Shown here: positions 53,846 through 63,210 of the stretch, piece by piece
Position numbering within the stretch: the stretch's first letter is position 1
How the letters are laid out: each line of letters opens with the position of its first letter
Assembly: GCA_964460905.1 (NCBI GenBank)
Contig: CAYWRM010000019.1
Span: 1-64,000 of the forward strand
Source of the DNA: GCA-002708315 sp964460905
Lineage (GTDB): Bacteria; Bacteroidota; Bacteroidia; Bacteroidales; F082
Direction: 5' to 3'
Length of the DNA stretch: 64,000 nt
Made by a program: the position numbers and the translations under genes
The notes under the pieces: model-generated
What the model was told of the DNA's origin: nothing
Seen by the model: only the letters and a program-made list of their open reading frames with translations
Databases searched by the model: none

Positions 53846-53875
53846 TTTGGTGGTTTTAAAAAAATATTACTTTTG
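53846..53875 (+). promoter_or_regulatory. Promoter of tRNA-Lys
   Basis: TTTG at 53846-53849 and TACTTTTG at 53868-53875 with 18 bases between match the Bacteroidota -33/-7 consensus. The mature tRNA starts at 53891, so the leader is about 8-10 bases. Confidence 0.75.
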
Positions 53876-53890
53876 CACTCCCAAAATGAT

Positions 53891-53963
53891 GATTCGTTAG
53901 CTCAGCTGGTAGAGCATCTGCCTTTTAAGCAGAGGGTCCCGAGTTCGAGCCTCGGACGAATCA
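53891..53963 (+). tRNA. tRNA-Lys (anticodon TTT)
   Basis: 73 nt from GATTCGT pairing with ACGAATC. D-loop with AGCTCAGCTGGTAGAGC, anticodon stem CTGCC/... with loop TTTTAAG reading TTT, T-loop TTCGAGC, discriminator A. CCA not encoded. Confidence 0.97.
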
Positions 53964-53972
53964 CACAACACT

Positions 53973-54009
53973 AAGCCTGTTCGTTTAATTACGTTCAGGC
54001 TTTTGTTTT
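53973..54009 (+). terminator. Intrinsic terminator of tRNA-Lys
   Basis: AAGCCTG (53973-53979) pairs with CAGGCTT (53996-54002) with an additional CGT/ACG pairing, followed by TTTTGTTTT. A canonical intrinsic terminator nine bases after the tRNA. Confidence 0.75.
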
Positions 54010-54052
54010 GTCAGATTTCGTATTTTTGATAGCTAATTTTATTGATGTCATT

Positions 54053-56233
54053 ATGCGAATCTCATTCATATTCATTATATTTTTATCAGCACAAATAGCT
54101 TATGCTCAGTGGAATCCAAATGCAGGGTTAATTAAACCGTTATCTGCTAATGCTTTTATTGAAGTGAGCTCTGGTAGCAATAAAGAATTTATAAGAGATG
54201 GAGATGTGCAAACATTCTGGGAGTCAACTTCGCAATTGCCAACAAATTATACAACCAGAAGTGATTTGAATCTGTTTCTGGATACAGAAAAATACAGTTT
54301 GAATACCGGTGAAGGCAGCCTGCGTAATGCTTTTGATGGAATTACTTCTTCCAAATCTCATGTAGATGCAGGTATTGTTGAAATAAAATTTGATAAACCT
54401 GTACAATTATTTCTTCTTTCAATAAAGCTTAATATTTCAGATACGGTTTGGATAACTGTTGCCAGTGACAAAAAAGATTTTCTTTTTGAATATTTACCAT
54501 CTGAAAACTATAGCTTGCAGTTAATTGATTTGTTAAATTACAAAAATATATCTTCAATAGAATTGAAATGTAATCAGTCTTTTGAGGTTTTTGAAATAGC
54601 CGGACTATCATCATTGCCAAAAGAAGAAATGATTATAGATCTTGGTGAAGTGCAAGCAATAGGATGGATTAATAGCAGGCATTATAATGGGGCAGGGGTT
54701 AAGTCAATTTCTGTTTCTGTTTCGAACAATAAAATAAACTGGAATCAAATTGCAACGCTTAATCCATTAGTAATAGCCTTTATTCCTATTTTAATTTCAC
54801 CTGAAGTACAAGCACAATATATAAAGTTGACGTTTGTGTTATTTCCGAAGATATATCAAAAAGCAAAACTTTTGGAGTTTGAAGTATACGATAAATTTGG
54901 ACCTTTTGGAAAACCTCAACCAACGGAAATTGCACAAAATACATATTCGCAGTCGTTTGGAATAAATGCAATTTGGGGTTGGGGTTATAGTGTTTATTCT
55001 GACCAACTTTCAAATGAAACAGGACCAATGTTGTTCAATAAAGTTGCATTGTTGGCACGAAATTATCATAATATTACTTGGGATATTAATAAACCGTCTG
55101 ATAATCCGGGTTATAATAATATGAGTAATGGTAATGGAACATCAGCCCTTTCGTGGCTAAACTGGGATAGAGAATATGAAATATGGAAAGCTTCCGGCTT
55201 CGAAATTGATGCTTGCATTATGTTCAATAATAAAAGTTTTAATGATACTCTTTGGAATAATACTTATGATGAAGCTCTGAAATATGGTGCTTATTTCGGA
55301 AGTCATTTTTCGAAAAACAAATCCCTTGTTACTACAGTTGAGGTTGGAAATGAACCATGGGAATATTCAAAAGATGTTTATAGAAGCATATTGGGAGGCA
55401 TGAGCAGAGGCCTTAGCCAAAATTCTGAGAAATTAACGATATTACCATGTGCAATACAAGCTTACAGTACAAGTTTAGGAAATGATAATTATATATCAAA
55501 ATATTTAGACGCATCAAATTCTGAGTTTCTAGATGGCTTAAATACACATCTTTATTCATATGTATATGATAATTTTGTGGGCAGAATTGCATTAAACCCT
55601 GAAGATCCACGGTCTGAGGTTTGGTCAGTTAATAATCTACATAGATTTTCAAATGCAAATTTATCAGGTAAACCTATTTATGTTACAGAGTTTGGTTATG
55701 ATAGTGATGATGGTAGCGAAGATTGTATACACGATATTTGTATAAGTGAATTTGAACAGGCTATTTATGGCCCACGAATGGCTCTAATACTTTACAGGCT
55801 TGGAGTATCGCAATTTTACTGGTATTATTTTGCAAATGTTGATTATGTTTCAATGTTGCATAATCGATCAGGATTAACAGCATCATATAGTAGTGGTTTT
55901 CAAAAGAAGTTATCGTTTTCTTCATTTGAAATTTTAAAGGAATCAATTGGTGATTTCTATTTTCATCATATTATTAGAGAAGATGATGATGCCTATATCT
56001 ATGCATTCAGCAATGGCAACGGAAAGATTATGAGGATAGTTGGCTGGAGGCCGACTTCAAAAAATCATGAGGATAGATTATGGATTAAATTTCCATTTAA
56101 CGATGCGATAGAAAGCGTAGTTTCCTTGGTGTCTGTTGATGGACCAGAAGAGAATATATCATATGTTCGGGGTGTTAATGAGTTGAAAATAAGCTTGTCA
56201 GGTATACCTGTTGTTATTAAAATAAAAGAATAG
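54053..56233 (+). CDS. Clan GH-A glycoside hydrolase-like secreted protein with discoidin-like modules
   Basis: 726 residues from ATG 54053; an alternative start 45 bases upstream would add a weak N-terminus. Signal peptide at 1-18 (ending AYAQ). Beta-sandwich segments follow, one resembling F5/8C (discoidin): about 115-180 and 190-290 ('MIIDLGEVQAIGWINSRHYNGAG'). The catalytic half is a TIM barrel with acid/base-type E434 in VEVGNEPWE and nucleophile-type E546 in VTEFGYDS, 112 residues apart, as in clan GH-A retaining enzymes. A C-terminal beta domain ends 'IPVVIKIKE'. No T9SS sorting tail. Substrate unknown. Confidence 0.82.
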   Translation: MRISFIFIIFLSAQIAYAQWNPNAGLIKPLSANAFIEVSSGSNKEFIRDGDVQTFWESTSQLPTNYTTRSDLNLFLDTEKYSLNTGEGSLRNAFDGITSSKSHVDAGIVEIKFDKPVQLFLLSIKLNISDTVWITVASDKKDFLFEYLPSENYSLQLIDLLNYKNISSIELKCNQSFEVFEIAGLSSLPKEEMIIDLGEVQAIGWINSRHYNGAGVKSISVSVSNNKINWNQIATLNPLVIAFIPILISPEVQAQYIKLTFVLFPKIYQKAKLLEFEVYDKFGPFGKPQPTEIAQNTYSQSFGINAIWGWGYSVYSDQLSNETGPMLFNKVALLARNYHNITWDINKPSDNPGYNNMSNGNGTSALSWLNWDREYEIWKASGFEIDACIMFNNKSFNDTLWNNTYDEALKYGAYFGSHFSKNKSLVTTVEVGNEPWEYSKDVYRSILGGMSRGLSQNSEKLTILPCAIQAYSTSLGNDNYISKYLDASNSEFLDGLNTHLYSYVYDNFVGRIALNPEDPRSEVWSVNNLHRFSNANLSGKPIYVTEFGYDSDDGSEDCIHDICISEFEQAIYGPRMALILYRLGVSQFYWYYFANVDYVSMLHNRSGLTASYSSGFQKKLSFSSFEILKESIGDFYFHHIIREDDDAYIYAFSNGNGKIMRIVGWRPTSKNHEDRLWIKFPFNDAIESVVSLVSVDGPEENISYVRGVNELKISLSGIPVVIKIKE

Positions 56234-56434
56234 ATACGATGGAACTTTGCTCATTCGGATTCCTGACTGCTGTTAGGTAGGCATAATCAGAAGTATTGGT
56301 TTGCAGAATATAATTTCCATTACGTAAAATTGGAATTGCACTTGAAAGCTGGCACGTTTGAATCCCTACAAGTATAATAGATTAGATATTAAAAAAATAC
56401 AAATCAATCTTATCAATAATAATAAGTAAATTAT

Positions 56435-56442
56435 TACATTTG
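56435..56442 (+). promoter_or_regulatory. Putative -7 element of the S9 peptidase gene
   Basis: TACATTTG fits TAnnTTTG, 27 bases before the ATG at 56470. Confidence 0.5.
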
Positions 56443-56469
56443 CTAACTAAAAATTAAACCATAACTATT

Positions 56470-58548
56470 ATGAAAAAATATTTTTTATTTAGTGTGATTG
56501 CATTAGTTCTTGTTGGGTTTCAGTCAATTGCCCAAACAAAACCTGCAATTATTGAAAACCCAAACTTAAAGCTGGAAAGCAATCTTATGACACCTGAAGC
56601 CCTTTGGGCATTTGGACGTGTAAGTGATCCACAAGTATCTCCTGATGGGGAAACTGTTCTTTATGGTGTTTCATATTATTCAATAGAACAAAATAAAGGA
56701 AATAGGGAACTTTATTCTGTTGGCATTAATGCTGAAAGTGTTAAACGATTAACCACTTCACCAAAAAGTGAATTTAATGCAATATGGAAACCTGATGGTA
56801 GTAAAATAGGGTTTTTAACATCCGAAAGTGGGTCAGTTCAGCTTTGGGAAATGAGTCCTGATGGATCCAACAGAATACAAATTTCAAAAATTGAAGGTGG
56901 AATTAGCGGATTTAAATATGCACCTGATCAAAGCAAAATACTTTACACAAAAGATTTAGAGATTGAAGAAAAGTTTCCTGACTTATATGAGGGACTGCCC
57001 CTTGCTTCTGGTAGATTAATGAATGATTTAATGTATAGGCATTGGGATCATTGGGTTGACACTTATAGCCATGTTTTCATGGCAGACTATGATGGTAAGC
57101 AGTTAAGCAATCATAAGGATATTATGGAAGGAGAGCCTTTTAACTCACCTTTGAGTCCCTTTGGAGGGATTGAACAAATTGAATGGAGTTCTGATAGCAA
57201 AGTAATTGCTTATACGAGTAAAAAATTATCAGGAAAAGCAGCAACTTTATCAACAAATTCTGATATTTATTTTTATAATTTGGAAGCTGGTGAAACTAAG
57301 AATATGACACAGGGCATGATGGGATTTGATGTGGGACCTGTTTTTTCACCAGATGGAAATTATATGGCATGGGAAAGTATGGAACGTGATGGTTACGAAT
57401 CAGATAAAAATCGACTTTATATCCTAAACCTTAAAACAGGTGATCGTACTTATGCAACAAGTGAGTTTGATCAAAATACTGGTAGTATTTCATGGACAGC
57501 TGACAATAAGAATATTTATTTTACTAGCGATTGGCATGGGGCATTTCAAATATATAAATATAATTTGAAGAGTGGTAGTATAGATCAAATTACAGAAGGT
57601 TTACATGATTATAGAAGTGTAACAATTGCAGGAAAGCATCTTGTGGCAACAAAACAAACGATGGCAATGCCAACAGAACTTTTTCAGGTTAACCCTAAGA
57701 ATGGAAATGCTCAGCAGATGACATTTACCAATAAAGATTTGCTTGACCAACTGACTATGGGGAGAACTGAAGAGCGTTGGATTAAAACTCACGATGGTGA
57801 GGACATGCAGGTTTTTGTTATTTATCCTCCTGATTTTGATTCAAATAAAAAATATCCTGGAATTCTATATTGCAAAGGTGGTCCTCAGGGTCCTCTTAGT
57901 CAAAGTTTTCATTACAGATGGAATTATCAAATAATGGCTGCCAATGGTTATATTATTGTTGCACCTGCACGACGTGGGGTAAGTGGTTTCGGACAAGCAT
58001 GGCAAGAGCAAATTAGCCGTGATTATCACGGAAAAAGTATGCAGGATTATTTAACTGCTATTGATGTGTTGGCAAAAGAGCCATTTATTGATGAAAATCG
58101 TTTAGGTGCAATTGGTGCCAGTGCAGGTGGATATGCAGTTTATTATTTAGCAGGTAATCATGAAGGTAGATTTAAAACATTTATTGCACACGATGGTATC
58201 TTTAATGAAGAAGCTCAGTACCTTGAAACTGAAGAGATGTGGTTTGAAAATTGGGATAAAGGAGGACCTTTTTGGGAAAAGGATAATAAAGCGGCACAGG
58301 ATGCTTATGAGCATTCACCCCATAAATATGTTGAGAATTGGGATACACCAATCCTCGTTATTCATAGCGAACTTGATTATCGTGTAGTTGTAACACAGGG
58401 CATGACGGCCTTTAATGCTGCTTTGTTGAAAGATATTCCGGCTGAATACTTATATTTCCCTGACGAAAATCATTGGGTATTAAGACCTCAAAATGGAATT
58501 CTTTGGCAACGTACATTTTTTAACTGGCTTGATAAATGGCTTAAATAA
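56470..58548 (+). CDS. S9 family serine peptidase (prolyl oligopeptidase/acylaminoacyl type), exported
   Basis: 692 residues with a signal peptide (1-21, ending IAQ). N-terminal beta-propeller (about 45-410) with repeats such as 'WSSDSKVIAYTSKK' and 'FSPDGNYMAWES'. C-terminal alpha/beta hydrolase with 'GGPQGPLSQSFHYRWNYQ', catalytic S551 in IGASAGGY, D636 in HSELDYRV and H668 in DENHWV. All triad residues are present, so it is an active peptidase. Cleaves short peptides in the periplasm. Single gene; DUF3078 gene follows 43 bases later. Confidence 0.95.
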   Translation: MKKYFLFSVIALVLVGFQSIAQTKPAIIENPNLKLESNLMTPEALWAFGRVSDPQVSPDGETVLYGVSYYSIEQNKGNRELYSVGINAESVKRLTTSPKSEFNAIWKPDGSKIGFLTSESGSVQLWEMSPDGSNRIQISKIEGGISGFKYAPDQSKILYTKDLEIEEKFPDLYEGLPLASGRLMNDLMYRHWDHWVDTYSHVFMADYDGKQLSNHKDIMEGEPFNSPLSPFGGIEQIEWSSDSKVIAYTSKKLSGKAATLSTNSDIYFYNLEAGETKNMTQGMMGFDVGPVFSPDGNYMAWESMERDGYESDKNRLYILNLKTGDRTYATSEFDQNTGSISWTADNKNIYFTSDWHGAFQIYKYNLKSGSIDQITEGLHDYRSVTIAGKHLVATKQTMAMPTELFQVNPKNGNAQQMTFTNKDLLDQLTMGRTEERWIKTHDGEDMQVFVIYPPDFDSNKKYPGILYCKGGPQGPLSQSFHYRWNYQIMAANGYIIVAPARRGVSGFGQAWQEQISRDYHGKSMQDYLTAIDVLAKEPFIDENRLGAIGASAGGYAVYYLAGNHEGRFKTFIAHDGIFNEEAQYLETEEMWFENWDKGGPFWEKDNKAAQDAYEHSPHKYVENWDTPILVIHSELDYRVVVTQGMTAFNAALLKDIPAEYLYFPDENHWVLRPQNGILWQRTFFNWLDKWLK

Positions 58549-58591
58549 TTTCTGAAAACTTATTTTTTCGTATAGTTTACTTATTAATATA

Positions 58592-59575
58592 ATGACAATA
58601 AGGAGTAAATTTATATTGTGGATATTTATTGTTTCAATTATCCCATATGATTCTTTAGCACTAAGTGTTGATTCACTTTCAGTATCTACACCTGTTGATA
58701 CAGTAAAATATTGGACTTTTAAAAGCCTAAGCCTTGTGTCTGTAGCTCAAAATGCTTTTGTTAATTGGGCGGCCGGAGGGGAAAGCTCTCTGACAGGCAA
58801 GCTTGGTTTTGAGTACGACCTGAAATACAAAAAGAATAAGTTTACTTTTGATCAGTCTGCAAATATTGTTTTTGGTCTGGTTGGTTATATTGATAAACGG
58901 GTTGAGAAAACTAATGATAAAATTAATTTTGCAGTTGCATTTAGTCACCAGATTTCTAAAAACTGGAGCCTGACAAATTTAACTATGTTAAAAACTCAAT
59001 TTGCAAATGGATATAAATATCCTGATGATTCAACGTTAATTTCAACATTTTTTGCACCTGCATACCTTACAATATCATTGGGGTTTAATTATAAACCTAA
59101 TGATAAATTTCAAATATTTTTGAGCCCTATATCTGGGAAGATGACTTTTGTTGTTAGTGATGTGCTTGCTAATAAGGGTGCATATGGTGTAAAAAAAGCA
59201 AAGATTGATTCTGTTGGAAATATTATAATTCCTGGCGAACATTTTTTGGGTGAAGTAGGTGTAAGTGTTGTAACCTCATATAAAGCCGAATTAATGAAAA
59301 ATATAAAGCTTAATTCGGCTCTATCGTTACATAATAACTATCTTGATCTTGAAGTAAATAACCGATGGAATATTGATGTGGATTTTGATTCGCGGGTTAT
59401 TTTTTCAATCAATAAAATTTTTTCAACAATACTATATGTACACTTAAAATATGATCATAATGCCAGGTTTCCCAACTATGAAACTGTTGGGGGTGATCAG
59501 GTTGTTGTTTCAGAAAGTCCTAAGTTACAAATAAATGAGTCGTTTGGACTTGGTGTTACTTATCAGATTGATTAG
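58592..59575 (+). CDS. DUF3078 protein (outer-membrane barrel-like)
   Basis: 327 residues. Signal peptide at about 1-23. 'LSLVSVAQNAFVNWAAGGESSLTGKLGFEYDLKYKKNKFTFDQSANIVFGL' and repeated amphipathic strands match DUF3078, a Bacteroidota family predicted to form an outer-membrane beta-barrel. 'NYVDLEVNNRWNIDVDFDSRVIFSINK'-like strands follow, and the end 'ESFGLGVTYQID' has the hydrophobic alternation of a last strand. Function unknown. Confidence 0.88.
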   Translation: MTIRSKFILWIFIVSIIPYDSLALSVDSLSVSTPVDTVKYWTFKSLSLVSVAQNAFVNWAAGGESSLTGKLGFEYDLKYKKNKFTFDQSANIVFGLVGYIDKRVEKTNDKINFAVAFSHQISKNWSLTNLTMLKTQFANGYKYPDDSTLISTFFAPAYLTISLGFNYKPNDKFQIFLSPISGKMTFVVSDVLANKGAYGVKKAKIDSVGNIIIPGEHFLGEVGVSVVTSYKAELMKNIKLNSALSLHNNYLDLEVNNRWNIDVDFDSRVIFSINKIFSTILYVHLKYDHNARFPNYETVGGDQVVVSESPKLQINESFGLGVTYQID

Positions 59576-59686
59576 CAGATTTTATTTTTTTACATTATTT
59601 GTGGTTTATATGGAAAAAAGAATATCTTTGATTATGTTATTAAAAATCAGTAAAATAAAATTAATTAAATTTATATTTATAATATT

Positions 59687-61009
59687 ATGAAAATAACAAT
59701 AGTAGGAACAGGATATGTTGGTTTGGTAACCGGAACTTGCTTTGCTGAAGTAGGAATAGATGTAACTTGTGTTGATATTGATGAAAAGAAAATCGAAAAC
59801 CTGAATAAAGGAATTATTCCTATTTACGAACCGGGTCTTGAGGAAATGGTTGAGCGTAACGTGAAGAAAGGGAGACTTAACTTTAGCACAAAACTGTCGG
59901 AATGTTTAGACGGAGTTAGCGTAGTTTTTGGGGCTGTGGGTACTCCTCCAGATGAAGATGGTAGTGCTGATTTAAAATATGTCCTTCAGGTTGCAACTGA
60001 TGTTGGTACTCATATGAGAGACTATTTGCTGATGGTAACAAAAAGTACTGTGCCGGTAGGTACTGCCGAGAAAGTAAGGTCGGTAATGAAAAATGCTCTT
60101 GCAGAAAGAAATGCTGACATTGAATTTGATGTGGCATCTAACCCTGAATTTCTGAAGGAAGGAGCTGCTGTTGAGGATTTTCTAAAACCTGATAGAATTG
60201 TGGTTGGAATTGATTCTCCACGTGCCCAAAAAGAAATGGAGAGGCTATATAAACCGTTTACAATGAGTGGTCATCCTGTAATATTTATGGATATAATTTC
60301 TGCAGAAATGACAAAATATACAGCAAACTCAATGCTGGCTACTAAAATTAGCTTTATGAATGATATTGCTAATCTTTGTGAAATAGTTGGTGCTGATGTA
60401 AATGCTGTAAGGAAGGGTATTGGCTCTGACAGAAGAATAGGCAGGTACTTTATCTATCCCGGTACTGGGTATGGTGGCTCTTGTTTCCCAAAAGATGTGA
60501 AAGCATTAATTAAAACATCTGATGATATAGGTTATGATTTGGCTGTACTTAAAGCTGTAGAAGCAGTTAACGAAAGACAAAAATCCGTATTGTTCGCAAA
60601 GGCTATGAAGTATTTCGATGGAAATCTAAAAGGAAAGACTTTTGCAATGTGGGGATTGGCATTTAAGCCTCAAACTGATGATATGCGAGAAGCTCCATCG
60701 TTAGTTGTTATTAAGAAACTATTAGCTGAGGGTGCAAAAGTGAAAGTTTACGATCCTGCAGCAATGGAAGAAACAAAGAGAATAATGGGCGATAAGGTTT
60801 TATATGTTGACGATATGTATGAAGCACTTATTGATGCTGATGGTTTATTCCTTATAACTGAGTGGCCTGAATTTAAGTTTCCTGCTTTTAAAGTTATAAA
60901 AAAATTACTTAAAACTTCTGTAGTATTTGATGGCAGAAACATTTATGATTTAGGTGAAATGAAAGACTTCGGATTTGATTACTTTGGAATTGGAGTGAAC
61001 ATGTCTTAG
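59687..61009 (+). CDS. ugd: UDP-glucose 6-dehydrogenase
   Basis: 440 residues, normal for the UDP-glucose/GDP-mannose dehydrogenase family. The NAD-binding GTGYVGLVTG lies at 7-16; catalytic C266 is in YGGSCFPKDVKAL, with 'NPEFLKEGAAVEDFLKPDRIVVG' and 'WGLAFKPQTDDMREAPS'. Makes UDP-glucuronate from UDP-glucose for surface glycans; the product is the substrate of the UDP-xylose synthase encoded next. Cytoplasmic. Confidence 0.96.
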   Translation: MKITIVGTGYVGLVTGTCFAEVGIDVTCVDIDEKKIENLNKGIIPIYEPGLEEMVERNVKKGRLNFSTKLSECLDGVSVVFGAVGTPPDEDGSADLKYVLQVATDVGTHMRDYLLMVTKSTVPVGTAEKVRSVMKNALAERNADIEFDVASNPEFLKEGAAVEDFLKPDRIVVGIDSPRAQKEMERLYKPFTMSGHPVIFMDIISAEMTKYTANSMLATKISFMNDIANLCEIVGADVNAVRKGIGSDRRIGRYFIYPGTGYGGSCFPKDVKALIKTSDDIGYDLAVLKAVEAVNERQKSVLFAKAMKYFDGNLKGKTFAMWGLAFKPQTDDMREAPSLVVIKKLLAEGAKVKVYDPAAMEETKRIMGDKVLYVDDMYEALIDADGLFLITEWPEFKFPAFKVIKKLLKTSVVFDGRNIYDLGEMKDFGFDYFGIGVNMS

Positions 61010-61024
61010 TTAACAATAATTATT

Positions 61025-61161
61025 AAGAGGTTGTACAAAAAGTTAGTTTTTTGTTATTCTGAACGACAGTGAAGAATCTCTAAGTGACAATTAAACAACA
61101 TATTAGATTCTTCGTTATCACTCAGAATGACAGACGTTTTTAACTTTTTGAGCAGACTCTT
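61025..61161. repeat. Nested palindromic repeat element (about 137 bp)
   Basis: Outer arms 61025-61045 and 61141-61161 pair at about 17 of 21 positions (both hold AAAAAGTTA/TAACTTTTT). Inner arms 61053-61079 and 61105-61131 (GTTATTCTGAACGACAGTGAAGAATCT against AGATTCTTCGTTATCACTCAGAATGAC) also pair, so the whole can fold as one long hairpin. The words GAAGAATCT and ATTCTGA occur in a dispersed repeat of Bacteroidota (published as 'TCATTCTGAG...GAAGAATC'-type elements). It ends 18 bases before the ATG of the UDP-xylose synthase gene and lies wholly between the two genes. Confidence 0.75.
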
Positions 61162-61178
61162 TTTTCAACACAAACATT

Positions 61179-62117
61179 ATGAAACGAATATTGGTGACAG
61201 GTGGTGCAGGATTTGTTGGATCGCACCTTTGTGAAAGATTGATTGAAGAAGGGAATGAAGTTATCTCGCTTGATAATTTTTTTACCGGACGTAAAAAAAA
61301 CATTGAACATCTTATGGATAATCATTATTTTGAAATGGTTCGTCATGATGTTACAATGCCCTACTTTGTAGAAGTTGATGAGATTTATAATCTTGCTTGT
61401 CCTGCTTCTCCTATTCACTACCAGTATAATCCTATTAAAACTGTTAAAACATCAGTAATGGGTGCTATTAATATGTTGGGTTTGGCTAAACGAATTAATG
61501 CAAAAGTTTTGCAAGCATCAACAAGTGAAGTTTACGGTGATCCGAAAGTACATCCGCAAACTGAGGATTACTGGGGTCATGTAAATCCCATTGGAACTAG
61601 GTCGTGCTACGATGAAGGTAAACGTGTGGCTGAAACTTTATTTATGAGTTACTACATGAAGAATGATGTAAAGATTAAAATTATCAGAATATTTAACACT
61701 TACGGTCCTCGTATGCACCCGAATGATGGTAGAGTTGTTTCAAACTTTATAGTGCAAGCTCTTAAAGGACAGGATCTTACTGTTTATGGCGAAGGTAATC
61801 AAACCAGAAGTTTTCAGTATGTAGATGATTTGATAGTTGGAATGACTAAAATGATGGCTACCGGTGACGATTTTATTGGTCCTGTGAATGTTGGAAATCC
61901 AGACGAGTTTACAATTCTGCAATTAGCTGAGAAAGTAATTGATATTGTGGGAAGTAAGTCAAAAATTATTTTCGAAGATCTTCCTTCAGATGATCCGATG
62001 CAGAGGCAGCCCAACATCTCGCTGGCAAAGGAAAAGTTAAACTGGGAGCCAAAGATAAAACTAGAGGAAGGACTGAGGTACACAATTGAATTTTTTGATA
62101 GTCTCCTTAAAGAGTAA
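61179..62117 (+). CDS. uxs: UDP-glucuronate decarboxylase (UDP-xylose synthase)
   Basis: 312 residues, extended SDR. GGAGFVGSHLCERL at 8-21, the SYK-type triad with 'QASTSEVYGDP' and 'RSCYDEGKRVAETL' (Y and K), and 'RIFNTYGPRMHPNDGRVVSNFIVQALKG', which is characteristic for UDP-glucuronate decarboxylases. Converts UDP-glucuronate to UDP-xylose. Follows ugd, whose product is its substrate. Cytoplasmic. The repeat element upstream lies in its leader. Confidence 0.94.
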   Translation: MKRILVTGGAGFVGSHLCERLIEEGNEVISLDNFFTGRKKNIEHLMDNHYFEMVRHDVTMPYFVEVDEIYNLACPASPIHYQYNPIKTVKTSVMGAINMLGLAKRINAKVLQASTSEVYGDPKVHPQTEDYWGHVNPIGTRSCYDEGKRVAETLFMSYYMKNDVKIKIIRIFNTYGPRMHPNDGRVVSNFIVQALKGQDLTVYGEGNQTRSFQYVDDLIVGMTKMMATGDDFIGPVNVGNPDEFTILQLAEKVIDIVGSKSKIIFEDLPSDDPMQRQPNISLAKEKLNWEPKIKLEEGLRYTIEFFDSLLKE

Positions 62118-62225
62118 TGAATGAATAATAATATGAGGTAGAGGGGATACATTTAATGTTTGAAGTTGATTTATTCAAGATTCAAGTAATAACATATACA
62201 CTCATTTAATAAAAGTATATTTAGA

Positions 62226-63089
62226 ATGAACAATATTCTCATCACAGGTAGTAACGGACAACTTGGATCAGAAATAGTAGCAATATCTTCTCAGTTTCCT
62301 GATTACAACTTTTTTTTCACAGATATTGAAGAGCTTGATTTAACAAATAGCGAAGAAGTTGATGCTTTCCTGAAAAGCAATGAAATTTCATTTTGCATAA
62401 ATTGTGCTGCGTATACTGCTGTTGATAAGGCTGAAGATGATCGTGAACTTGCAATGTTAATTAATTATAAAGCTGTCGAAAATCTAGCCCAGCTTTGTAG
62501 TAAATATGATGTTCTATTAATACATGTGTCCACAGATTATGTTTTTAATGGAATGCATTTTAAACCTTACGAAGAAATTGACCCACCTGCTCCTGATTCA
62601 TACTATGGCTTAACAAAACTTAAAGGTGAAGAAGCTGTATTGGGGTTTGCCAAAAAAGCAATAATTATACGTACATCATGGCTTTACTCTTCGTTTGGAA
62701 ATAATTTTGTTAAAACAATGATTCGTCTTGGCAAAGAAAGAGACAGCCTGGGTGTGGTTGCTGATCAAATAGGAACCCCCACACATGCTGCCGATTTAGC
62801 CAAAGCTATTATGAGTATTGTGATGAAAACAGGAAATAATGTGATAAAAGAGATTTATCATTATAGCAATGAAGGTGTGATTAGTTGGTATGATTTCGCA
62901 AAAGCAATAATGAGGGAAGCTAATATCAATTGTAATGTTAAAGCCATCGAGTCAAAAGATTTCTCTGCAAAGGCAAACAGACCATTCTACAGCGTGCTAA
63001 ATAAGGCAAAACTAAAAAGTGATTTTCAGATTGAAGTTCCATACTGGTTAGATAGCCTTAAGGTTATGATGGATCAACTGGAATTATAA
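62226..63089 (+). CDS. rfbD: dTDP-4-dehydrorhamnose reductase-like (RmlD)
   Basis: 287 residues, reductase-type SDR. GSNGQLGSE at 8-16, 'CINCAAYTAVDKAEDDRELAMLINY', 'VSTDYVFNG', YYGLTKLKGEE with Y-x-x-x-K, and 'IIRTSWLYSSFGNNFVKTMIRL' are RmlD family. It completes dTDP-rhamnose, though rmlA, rmlB and rmlC are not in this window, so a different NDP-4-keto-sugar substrate is possible. Cytoplasmic. Lies 108 bases after uxs. Confidence 0.9.
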   Translation: MNNILITGSNGQLGSEIVAISSQFPDYNFFFTDIEELDLTNSEEVDAFLKSNEISFCINCAAYTAVDKAEDDRELAMLINYKAVENLAQLCSKYDVLLIHVSTDYVFNGMHFKPYEEIDPPAPDSYYGLTKLKGEEAVLGFAKKAIIIRTSWLYSSFGNNFVKTMIRLGKERDSLGVVADQIGTPTHAADLAKAIMSIVMKTGNNVIKEIYHYSNEGVISWYDFAKAIMREANINCNVKAIESKDFSAKANRPFYSVLNKAKLKSDFQIEVPYWLDSLKVMMDQLEL

Positions 63090-63192
63090 AGAGATGTCAA
63101 AGGGTGCATATATTTATTAGTTAGGTGCAAGCAATCTGAGAATGTATTCACATAAAACCATAACTATATGTGAATATGTTAAGCAAAAGTTG

Positions 63193-63200
63193 TATTTTTG
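63193..63200 (+). promoter_or_regulatory. Putative -7 element of the AAA ATPase gene
   Basis: TATTTTTG fits TAnnTTTG, ten bases before the ATG at 63211. Confidence 0.4.
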
Positions 63201-63210
63201 AGACAAAAAC

